Assembly: GCA_947184155.2 (NCBI GenBank)
Contig: CAMXCT020006762.1
Span: 1 to 64,000 of the forward strand
DNA length: 64,000 bases
Reading direction: 5' to 3'
Source: Cladocopium goreaui
Taxonomy: Eukaryota > Sar > Dinophyceae > Suessiales > Symbiodiniaceae
The translations under genes and the position numbers were made by a program. Each line of letters begins with the position of its first letter. Within the stretch, counting starts at the first letter, position 1. The notes beneath the pieces are model-generated. The model was not told the origin of the DNA and did no database searches. It saw only the letters and a list, made by a program, of their open reading frames with translations. Below are positions 10,708 to 20,622 of the stretch, piece after piece.

Positions 10708-13700
10708 GGCAAGTGGAAGGCACCACCACGTAGGATCGCCCCCACGTGGGCCCCAAACCTATGTCACAAAAGCAAGTAAGGCCACATCAAGTAGGATTGC
10801 CTCCGGCTTGAAACCCAACCTGCTTACGACAGCAGAGGCCTACAGCCTTGTGGCCACTGCCTGGCAATGATCATGGGCAACCTGTGAACCTCAAGTAGCG
10901 TTACCTCTACTTGGAACCTGGCTTGCTGGGGCAGGCAAAACTAACAGCCTCCAGTTCTGCTGAAAACGCAAACACGGGTGCCAGCAAGTAGGATGACCCC
11001 CACTTGGACTCCAAACCTGAATCACTAAGGCAATAAGGCCACACCAAGCAGGATCATCTCCTCCTTGAAACCCAACCAGCTTAAGCCCACAGCCCTGTGG
11101 GCACTGCCTGGCAATGCCCATGGGCAACCTGTGAACCTCAAGTAGCGTTACCTCTACTTGGAAACCTGGCTTGCTGGGGCAGTCAAAACCAACAGCCTCC
11201 AGCTCTACTGAGAACGTAAAAAAAAGAAGAAAAAAAAAACGGGTGCCAACGAGTAGGACCCTCACTTGGACCCCAAACCTACGTCACTGAAGCCAAGCAG
11301 AATATTTCCTGCTTGAAACCCAAACGGCTTGAGACAGCAGAGGCCCATATCTGTGAGCGCACTGCCGACACCCAGCTTGCTTGGGGGAGTCAAAACCAAC
11401 AGCAGCCCACGCTGCTGAGATTGCAAAATCCAAGTTTCCAGAAGTAGGATCACCCCTACTTGGAAACTGAAATTCGCTGAAAATTCGAGCCATATTCATG
11501 GCAATTGCTAGGCACCCTCAGGTAGGATCACCCCCACTTGGATGCCGAACTTATGTCGCTAAAGCAAGTAAGGCTACACTAAGTAGGATTACCTCCTGCT
11601 TGAAACCCAACCAGCTTGAGACAGCAGAGGCTTACAGCCCTGTGGTCACTGAAGTAGCGTTACCTCTACTTGGAAACCCAGCTTGCCCGGGAAAAGTCAA
11701 AAACCAACAGCCTCCAGTTTACTGAATGCTCAGAACCTCAGGTGTCCCGAAGTAGGAGCACCCGTATTTGGGAGCTGAAATTCGCTTAAAAATTTCGAGC
11801 CAGGCTCCTGGCGGGTGTTGGGTACCACCACGTAGGATTGACCCCACTCGGATCCCAAACCTATGTCACAAAAGCAAGTAGGGCTACATCAAGCAGGAGT
11901 GCCTCCTGCTTGTAACCCAACCTGCTTAAGACAGCAGAGGCCCACAGCCCTGTGGTCACTGCCTGGCAATGCCCATGGGCCACCTGTGATCCTCAAGTAG
12001 CGCTACCTCTACTTAGAAACCCAGCTTGCTGGGGGCAGTCAGAACCAATAGCCTCCAGCTCTGCTGAAACCGCAAAAATCCAAGTTTCCAGAAGTAGGAA
12101 CACCCCTACTTGGAAACCGAAATTCGCTTAAAAACTGGCGCTACATTCATGGCAAGTGTTGGGCACCAGCGAGTAGGATCACCCCCACTAGGGCCCAAAA
12201 CATATGTCACTAAAGCAATAAGGTCACGCCAAGCAGGATTACCTCCTGCTTGAAACCCAACCTGCTTAAAACCCAACCTGCTTAAGACAGCAGAGGCCCA
12301 CATCTCTGTGCTCACTGCCGCCACCCAGCTTGCTTGGGGAAGTCAAAACCAACAGCCCCCAGCTCTGCTGAAATTGCAAAAATCCAGTTTCCAGAAGTAG
12401 GATCACCCCTATGTGGAAACTGAAATTCGCTTAAACAATTCAAGCCATATTCATGGCAACAGCTGGGCACCCTCAGGTAGGATCACCCCTACTTGGACGC
12501 CGAACCTATGTCGCTAAAGGAATTAGGGCCACACCAAGTAGGATTGCCTCCTGCTTGGAACCCAACCTGCTCAAGACAGCCCTGTGGTCACTGCCTGGCA
12601 GGGTCGATGGGCAACCTGGGCTTCTCAAGTAGCGTTGCCTCTACTTGGGAACCCAGCCTGCTTGGGGCAGTCAAAACCAACAGCCTCCAGCTCTGTTGAA
12701 ATTGCAAAAACAAACCATGTTTCCAGAAGTAGGATCACCCCTACTTGGAAACTCAAATTCGGTTGAACTTCAAGCCATATTCATGGCAAGTGTTGGGTAC
12801 CCACCAGTAGGATCACCCCCAATTGGAAGGACCCTATGTCGCTAAAGCAATTAAGGCCACACCAAGTAGGATTGCCTCCTGCTTGGAACCCAACCTGCTT
12901 AAGACAGCAAAGGCCCACAACCCTGTAGTCACTGCCTGGCAGTGTCGATGGGGAACCTGTGAGCCTCAAGTAGCGGTGCCTCGACTTGGAGACCTAGCTG
13001 GCTTGGGGCAGCCAAAATCAACAGCCTTTAGCTCTGCGGAAATTGCAAGAATCCAGTTGCCAGAAGTAGGATTTCATAGCAGGTGTTGGGCACCCTCAAG
13101 TAGGACTACCCCCACTTGGACCCAAAACCTATGCCACTAAAGCAATAAGGCCACACCAAGTAGGGTTACCTCCTGCGTGGAACCCAACCTGCTTAAGACA
13201 GCAGAGGCCCACAACCCTCTGGTCACTGCCTGGCAGTGTCGATGGGCAACCTGTGGCCTTCAAGTAGCGTCACCTCTACTTGGAAACCCAGCCTCCTGGA
13301 GGGAAGTCAGACCCAACAACCTCCAATTCTGCTGAATTTGCAAAAAAAAACAAGTGCCCAGAAGTAGGATCACCCCTACTTGGTAGCTGAAATTCGCTTA
13401 AAAATTCGAGCCAGATTCATGGCAAGTGCTGGGCACCAAAACGTAGGATCGCCCCCACTTGGACCCCAAAACTATGTCACGAAAGCAAGTGCGGCCACAC
13501 CAAGTAGGATGACCTCCTGCTTGAAACCCAACCTGCTTAAGACAGCGGAGGCCCACAGCCCTGTGGTCACTCCCTGGCAGTGCCAGTGGGCAACCTGTAA
13601 TCCCCAAGTAGCGTTACCTCTACTTGGGGCAGTTAAAACCAACAGCCTCCAGCTCTGCTGAAAATGCCCCAAAAAAAAAAGAAAGCAAGTTGCCCAGAAG

Positions 13701-16490
13701 TAGGATCACCCCTACTTGGAAGCTGAAATTTCCTTAAAATTTCAAGCCATGTTCATGGCAGGTGTTGGGCACTCTCAAGTAGGACCACCCCCAACTTGTA
13801 CCCAAAACCTATGCCACTAAAGCAATAAGGCCACACCAAGTAGGGTTACCTCCTGCGTGGAACCCAACCTGCTTAAGACAGCAGAGGCCCACAACCCTCT
13901 GGTCACTGCCTGGCAGTGTCGATCGGCAACCTGTGGCCTTCAAGTAGCGTCACCTCTACTTGGAAACCCAGCCTCCTGGAGGGAAGTCAGACCCAACAAC
14001 CTCCAGTTCTGCTGAATTTGCAAAAAAAAAACAAGTGCCCAGAAGTAGGATCACCCCTACTTGGTAGCTGAAATTCGCTTAAAAATTCGAGCCAGATTCA
14101 TGGCAAGTGCTGGGCACCAAAACGTAGGATCGCCCCCACTTGGACCCCAAAACTATGTCACGAAAGCAAGTGCGGCCACACCAAGTAGGATTACCTCCTG
14201 CTTGAAACCCAACCTGCTTAAGACAGCGGAGGCCCACAGCCCTGTGGTCACTCCCTGGCAGTGCCAGTGGGCAACCTGTGATCCCCAAGTAGCGTTACCT
14301 CTACTTGGAAGCCCAGCTTGCTTGGGGCAGTTAAAACCAACAGCCTCCAGCTCTGCTGAAAATGACAAAAAAAAAGAAAGCAAGTTGCCCAGAAGTAGGA
14401 TCACCCCTACTTGGAAGCTGAAATTTCCTTAAAATTTCAAGCCATGTTCATGGCAGGTGTTGGGCACTCTCAAGTAGGACCACCCCCAACTTGGACCCAA
14501 AACCTATGCCACTAAAGCAATAAGGCCACACCAAGTAGGGTTACCTCCTGCTTGAAACCCAACCTGCTTAAGACAGCAAACGCCCACATTTCTGTGCGCA
14601 CTGCCGACACTCAGCTTGCTTGGGGCAGTCAAAACCAACAGCCTCCAGCTCTGCTGAAAACGAAAACCTCCAAGTCTCCACAAGTAGGGTCACCCCTACT
14701 TGGAAACCAAAATTCGCTTAAATACTGACACCACGTTCATGGCAAGTGTTGGGCACCAACGAGTAGGATCACCCCCACTTGGACACAAAACAATTGTCAC
14801 TAAAGCAAGTACGGCCACACCAAGCAGGATCACCACCTGCTGGAAACCCAACCTGCTTAAAACAGCAAGCGCCCACATTTTTGTGCGCACTGCCGACACC
14901 CAGCTTGCTTAGGGCAGTCAAAACCAACAGCCTCCAGCTCTGCTGAAAACGAAAACCTCCAAGTTTCCACCAGTAGGGTCACCCCTACTTGAAAACCAAA
15001 ATTCGCTTAAAAACTGACGCCACGTTCATGGCAGGTGTTGGGCACCAACGAGTAGGATCACCCCCACTTGGGCCCAAAACATATGTCACTAAAGCAATAA
15101 GGTCACGCCAAGCAGGATTACCTCCTGCTTGAAACCCAACCTGCTTAAGACAGCAGAGGCCCACATCTCTGTGCTCACTGCCGCCACCCAGCTTGCTTGG
15201 GGAAGTCAAAACCAACAGCCCCCAGCTCTGCTGAAATTGCAAAAATCCAGTTTCCAGAAGTAGGATCACCCCTATTTGGAAACTGAAATTTGCTTAAATT
15301 TCAAGCCATACTCATGGCAACTGCTGGGCACCCTCAAGTGGGATAATCCCCACTTGGACGCCGGACCTATGTTGCTAGAGCAAGTAAGGCCACACCAAGT
15401 AGGATTACCTCCTGCTTGGAACCCAACCTGCTTAAGACAGCAGAGGCCCACAACCCTCTGGTCACTGCCTTGCAGTGTCGATGGGCAACCTGTGGCCTGC
15501 AAGTAGCGTCACCTCTACTTGGAAACCCAGCCTCCTGGAGGGAAGTCAGACCCAACAACCTCCAGTTCTGCTGAATTTGCAAAAAAAAACAAGTGCCCAG
15601 AAGTAGGATCACCCCTACTTGGTAGCTGAAATTCGCTTAAAAATTCGAGCCAGATTCATGGCAAGTGCTGGGCACCAAAACGTAGGATCGCCCCCACTTG
15701 GACCCCAAAACTATGTCACGAAAGCAAGTGCGGCCACACCAAATAGGATTACCTCCTGCTTGAAACCCAACCTGCTTAAGACAGCGGAGGCCCACAGCCC
15801 TGTGTTCACTCCCTGGCAGTGCCAGTGGGCAACCTGTGATCCTCAAGTAGCGTTACCTCTACTTGGAAACCCAGCTTGCTTGGGGCAGTCAAAGTAACCA
15901 ACAGCCTCCAGCTGCTGAAATGGCCAGAAACCAAGTTGCCCAGAAGCAGGATCACCCCTACTTGGAACTGAAATTGTTCTTAAAACTTCAAGCCATATTC
16001 ATGGCAGGTGTTGGGCACCCTCAAGTAGGACCACCCCCACTTGGACCCAAACCCTATGCCCCTAAAGCAATACGGCCATACCAAGTAGGGTTACCTCCTG
16101 CTTGAAACCCAACCTACTTGAGAACGCAGAGGCCCACAGCCGTGTGGTCACTCCCCCTGTGGTCCAAGCAATACTCATGGCAAGTGTTGGGCGCCATCAA
16201 GGAGGATCACCCCCGCTTGGACCCCAATATATGTCACGAAAGCAAGTACGGCCACACCAAGCAGGATCACCTCCTGCTGGAAACCCAACCTGCTTAAAAC
16301 AGCAAACGCCCACATTTCTGTGCCCACTGCCGACACCCAGCTTGCTTGGGGAAGTCAAAACCAGCAGCAGCCAGCGCTGCTGAAATCGCACATATCCAGG
16401 TTTCCAGAAGTAGGATCACCCCTACTTGGAAACTGAAACTCGCTTAAAAAGTCAATTCATATGCATGGCAAGTGTTGGGAACCCTCAAGT
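10655..16490. repeat. Tandem array of hairpin-bearing repeats (about 18 units of 285-345 bp)
   Basis: Units are recognised by an anchor like TTCATGGCAAGTGTTGGGCA, which recurs about every 300 bp. A full unit has up to four short inverted repeats: arms AAGTAGG/CCTACTT around ATCACC; CGTAGG or CAAGTAGG opposite CCCACTTG; CAAGTAGGA or CAAGCAGGA with TCCTGCTTG around TTACC; CAAGTAG/CTACTTG around CGTTACCT. Between them lie conserved blocks such as AACCCAACCTGCTTAAGACA. A higher-order repeat of 681 bp is visible (13380 versus 14061, with a further related copy near 15619). Frames through it are repeat artefacts. Function is unknown. Confidence 0.85.
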
Positions 16491-16499
16491 GCTGGGCAC

Positions 16500-17221
16500 G
16501 CAGTGCAAACAGAGCCAAATGGATCAAATGGCCGAGCTTTGCTAACCCCGAATTGCTAGAGCGCCCTCTCACCAAGGTCATGACTGCGGCAACGTTGTCG
16601 AGGAACCAGAGACCATGTCGATGTCGAAAAAGGTCGGGGCGCTCGATCAAGGCGCACAACACCATAGAGAGCTCCAGTTGCGTGCCTTGATGGCCATGAG
16701 ACCGCCATACCCGACTCGCCCAGAAATACCTTGCTCCAAGAAGATTGCAAGTCTATAAAGTTTGGAAGCTGTGCCTCGAGTAAAGTGGCCTGCTTGACGT
16801 GCTGTGGCAAGACATCACGAACTTTGCCATGGAGTCTGGTGCGGGCCCAAAAACGAAGATGACCTGTCTTATTGATGCAACTCAGGTCATGGGTAAGTCC
16901 CAAAGAAGCGCCAGTGCTCTGCATGGTCTGCGTTTTGTCTTCCGCAAATAAAGATCCGATCATCAGGCATAGTTGTTTCATCGCCCATTGCCCGGAGCCC
17001 TTGGCAGAGCGGACATCAGTGATCGCGGCATTAAAGTACAGGGATGTCAAAACTTGGCAATACCAGCGAGTCAGCGCTTCCAACAGTCTGGGAAAATCAG
17101 TTGAACGAAGTGATTGCCAGGGGGAGCCTAAACAAGAGGCCTGCATAGACCTGGGATACCGGAGTTTGCCACTCATCAGCGAAACCAGACGACAACGCAG
17201 CCTAAGCTCTCCTGCTGACAT
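16500..17221 (-). pseudogene. Reverse transcriptase fragment, catalytic Asp pair lost
   Basis: The minus frame 17221-16556 reads YCQVLTSLYFNAAITD near residues 53-68, then GSGQWAMKQLCLMIGSLF, ASLGLTHDLS and RFWARTRL. The order fits an RT palm (YFDDA-type box, then a GxxHDxS block), but the box reads YFNAA, so both catalytic aspartates are missing. RNase H-like HGLWFLDNVAAVMTLVRGR follows in another frame (16665-16500) and runs into the array. Confidence 0.6.
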
Positions 17222-17328
17222 GGGGCAGTACCTGTAGGCAGACGGCAGGTCCTCTTAGCCTGTCTCCCAGGCATCATGGTGACAAAACTCGGCGACCTCG
17301 TCCTCAGACCAACGACGCATAACCAGGC

Positions 17329-17724
17329 TTATGGGCGACTACATAGTGTAAGCATGTTGGCATCGGAAGAAAGGTCTGATTGCCCTCCGGTGTCACCGTT
17401 GTCGATGACTCGTTGTTTCCCCGAACTTTGGGTGGTCACACAGCGCAGGATAAGACGATGTGCCCGGCCGCCAATGTCCCTGAGGAACTCTGCTCGCCGC
17501 AGAGGAGGTGTACAAAAACCGTTTCTGGCGTCTTCCAAGGACTGCTGCAGCAAGAATGCATCGCTTCGCCACGTGCTGCTTGAACTCCAGGAACACAGCA
17601 GCATGGAGGAGCGACGCCTCGGTGGCCGCCGGGATATCGCTCCCACGAAGCTTACGCTGCATGCACGGTCTCCCCTTGCAACTACCAGGTCACCCCTTAC
17701 GATGCTTGTAACCAACCAGGTCAC
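17329..17724 (-). pseudogene. N-terminal reverse transcriptase fragment
   Basis: The frame contains LRRAEFLRDIGG, GKQRVIDNGDTGGQSDLSSD and ANMLTLCS. The KxRxIDN block is typical of the first palm motif in dinoflagellate DIRS/gypsy-like RTs. It is in a different frame from the palm at 16556-17221, so at least one frameshift separates them. Confidence 0.5.
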
Positions 17725-17789
17725 CCCTGGTTATTGATGTGGTGAGCCGCTCAATCAAGGTCTAGGAAGGTCACCCCTTACCAGGGCCA

Positions 17790-17912
17790 GGAAAGAAACA
17801 GCAATGAATGCTATTTTGGCTCAGCTCCACTTGAGCCAAAATGAAAGCATTCATTGACTCACTTAAAGATGACACATGCACACCCAAGCCTGCCAAACTC
17901 AATGCATGAATA
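17790..17912. repeat. Element 1 repeat A1 (right end)
   Basis: 123-bp copy of A. The spliced-leader core is at 17843-17830 on the minus strand. The outer right flank is TA-rich microsatellite. Confidence 0.9.
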
Positions 17913-18198
17913 TATACACAGATACATATGTATATATATATATATGCCATTGAACAACTAAAATAGAATTGCATATACAGAAATTCACAGGTCTTCAACA
18001 AACCACAACTATACCACTATTATATCACCACTATACCACCATTCCTTCCCAAACTTGGACTACCGACCTGATTCGCGTCCATTTGCTCGAAGGAAGCCGC
18101 CATGGAAAATCAATCCTCAGCTGAGAAACATCTCTACTATCAGTGCCACACATTTTGCTATGAGATTCTTTGGGCTCAACGATAAAAATACCATCTGG

Positions 18199-18324
18199 TA
18201 CCATCTGGTTATGACTAACAGTTCGCCATGGAAAATCCCAACCATAAATGGAGGTTTCTAGCTGGGAAAATCATCTATAAATGGGCCATCTATACCATAG
18301 CTATGTTAAATAACCAGAGGGTAT
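18199..18324. mobile_element. Foldback MITE, copy 4
   Basis: Begins TACCATCTGGTTATGAC and ends TTAAATAACCAGAGGGTAT, with family-specific inner arms. Confidence 0.7.
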
Positions 18325-18978
18325 ATATTTGAATATTATATTCGTGTTCAGGGAGAGGTTACACCAGTCAACCATGTACCAGTCGAAGGTGGGATTGCAG
18401 GACGATGACGGGACGACGATGAGGACCTAGAGATGGCCCATGGCCATAGCCAACAGGGGGGGGTTCAATCTTCGATCTTTGGAGAAGGACGTGGCAGCTG
18501 GACCGAGTTGTGGCAGGGTACCTTCTGTAAGCATTCCCAAGATGAGCAGCTGGCCAGTGCCGCACAAAGATCAGGGTTTTTTTTTTCGGTCTTCATCGCC
18601 CACTCGTTACGGGGTCTGGCCAGGTTGCAGCATGGACCCGTTCTGCCCAGTTGCAAACCACCAGGCTCCTCCCTCCCAAAGACTTCACCAAGAGACGTGA
18701 TTTAGGGATTCCAGGTGTTCGCGTTTTTTTCGACCCAGAATGAGCCCAAAGACAGCTGCGGCGTTTTTCGGAGGGTCAGCTAAAATCCATGCAAGCGCAA
18801 GCAAAAAGTTCCGTGCCAAAAAAACACTAAAGTCCTTCATGTTTGTGAAGGTGACTCTTGAAACAATTCATGCCTACCTGAAACCTAAACCAACAACAAA
18901 AAATGGTAAAATAGGTCCCTTGGTTCAGCATTGTTTTCTCTAGATTCCAGGCATGAAAGATGGATGGAACTTGACATT

Positions 18979-19086
18979 TACCCTCCGGTAAAGTGACATT
19001 GATATTGGAAATCCATGGTTTTCCCTTGGAAGATGATTTACCAATAAAGCGTGTTCCATATCTATGCCAGTTTACTGGAGGATAAT
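18979..19086. mobile_element. Foldback MITE, divergent copy 5
   Basis: Ends TACCCTCCGGTAAAGTG and CAGTTTACTGGAGGATAA are inverted and resemble the family ends; the interior is diverged. Confidence 0.5.
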
Positions 19087-19651
19087 TTGAATTGTTGGGG
19101 GTTCCGGGTAGAGCACCTTTGTGCAATGAAGCACGTCAGTTGCCAAACGAAAAGGGTCACCCTGCAGTTTCACCAAGGACTACCAATGCCTGTGTGAATG
19201 GTAGTTGCACCCTACATCATGGTTTGTCACCATCATTGCTGGGGGTAATAATTGTTATTGTTTGTTGTCATTTTTTGTGGTGCTGTATACGCCCTTCTGA
19301 GAATGCCCTCGTTATTGTGGGTTCTAGTTCCCATCTTTATTGCTAATTGGCTATGCAATACCGTTGATTCTGCATTTATCGTAGTGGTCTACAATCATCC
19401 ATATCATAGATCTGGTGGTAGAAGTTCGATCAAGTTCCCTTTCAGTTGTGGTATCATCCATATCAAATCTAGGTAGAAATTTTCCACCCCAACGAGCATC
19501 ATTCTGGTCCTTGGGCTTACCCTCTGTCATCCCATTCTACCAAATGCTTGAGGGCTGATTTCCCATATTATTGAAGTGCAACCCAACCATCGATCATCAA
19601 CCAACTACCAACTACCGTAAAGTGGGCTGGCTATATCCTCAGTTTTGAAGA

Positions 19652-19879
19652 TTAATGCCCCCTATGTTTGCTGCTCCTAGACCCCATATCATCATCATCA
19701 TCATCATCATCATCGTCGTCGTCGTCGTCGTCGTCATCATCATCATCATAATCATAACCATCTCTGGCTAAATCCCCATATGTGTCGGTTGGTACCCCTG
19801 TGTCTTGCTGGTTTTTCAGCACCCTTTTTAAAAATTCAATTCTTGAATTCAACATGGAACCTAAAGTAACCTCAAGCAT
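19652..19879 (-). CDS. Small ORF or exon with poly-Asp tract
   Basis: ATG at 19879. A mixed N-terminal part (MLEVTLGSMLNSRIEF, then LKRVLKNQQDTG) is followed by GYDYD, about 20 Asp from a GAY repeat, and a basic end, SRSSKHRGH. The non-repetitive first 45 residues look codon-like, but the tract is a GAT/GAC microsatellite. Function unknown; it may be chance. Confidence 0.25.
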   Translation of the reverse strand: MLEVTLGSMLNSRIEFLKRVLKNQQDTGVPTDTYGDLARDGYDYDDDDDDDDDDDDDDDDDDDDMGSRSSKHRGH

Positions 19880-20219
19880 TTCTTCCCGAAAATGACATAT
19901 GCGGCCAACCGTTGGGTTCCAATGTTAAGTGTGAGGGCTACAACAATGGGTCGGTCCACAAAGCCCGACAAATCAAGGTTCATAACCCCCATTTAACAAC
20001 CTATAACATATTGAAATAATAACCAACAAGTCAACAAGGCTTTTGGCCATTGTTCAAGTATCCCATAGTCGGCTAAGTCCCTCATTGCATGGTTTGCTTT
20101 CAACCATTGATGCCTCATTGTGGGTGTTGAAGCCCATTATTTAAGTTATAGCAGCCCCCAAAAAAAGATGCCGAAACGCTGGAAACCTGGGAAATTGTGA
20201 GAAAATCTCATCCATATGT

Positions 20220-20465
20220 TTATATATACGTGTATATAATATATAATATATAATATATAATATATAATATATAATATATAATATATAATATATAATATAT
20301 AATATACAATATACAATATATAATATATAATATATAATATGTAATATGTAATATATAATATATAATATATAATATATAATATATAATATATAATATATAA
20401 CATATAATATATAATATATAATATATAATATATATAATATAATATATAATATATATATATATATG
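20220..20465. repeat. ATATA microsatellite (about 245 bp)
   Basis: Repeated TATAATA units with few interruptions, near the 3' part of the transporter gene. Frames encode only Tyr/Ile/Leu runs. Confidence 0.9.
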
Positions 20466-20544
20466 CACACCATCCTGGAAATACTCTTCTATCTTTTCGG
20501 TGAGTACTATATCCTGCGCCTACAACATCCACGGAGTACACCGC

Positions 20545-20622
20545 CCTTCCAACCCCTTCCTGCCTGCAAAAATACCTCCGATGATGCCCAGCAGCTGAGA
20601 GAAGAAGGGGACCATGTTGGAC
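20545..20622 (-). CDS. Transporter exon, penultimate helix
   Basis: [20 protein letters not shown] matches the conserved IPxFxxLxxLxGxxxG block near the C-terminus of AAAP transporters. A CCAG acceptor precedes it. Confidence 0.55.

Larger units (their letters stand above)
9373..17912 (-). mobile_element. Element 1: degenerate PAT-like YR retroelement with split direct repeats
   Basis: Minus-strand order is A1 (17790-17912), interior, B1 (9850-10057), A2 (9727-9849), spacer, B2 (9373-9580). The outer ends are GCATGAATA at the right and CATCTCAAAG at the left, and these are joined head to tail at 9849/9850. This layout is that of split direct repeats in PAT-like tyrosine-recombinase retrotransposons, which use a circular DNA intermediate and leave no target duplication; none is evident here. 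The interior holds frameshifted RT and RNase H pieces and a hairpin repeat array. No recombinase ORF was found, so the copy is dead or non-autonomous. Both flanks are TA microsatellite. Confidence 0.75.
17946..19651. other. No gene recognised; two MITE copies
   Basis: Apart from the MITEs at 18199 and 18979, nothing convincing is seen. A possible minus-strand exon near 18480-18580 (GTGQLLILGMLTEGTLPQLG) could belong to the 3' part of the transporter gene but is not supported enough to call. Confidence 0.4.

Noticed and set aside
10655-16490. Repeated 60-120-codon frames in the array (for example starting at 13380, 14061, 15619)
   Set aside because: The frames are copies of the repeat unit, drift freely in frame and sequence, and have no domain; the inverted repeats explain the conservation better.
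10655-16490. CRISPR-like array
   Set aside because: Repeats are long (about 300 bp), spacers are not unique, no cas genes exist, and the context is eukaryotic.
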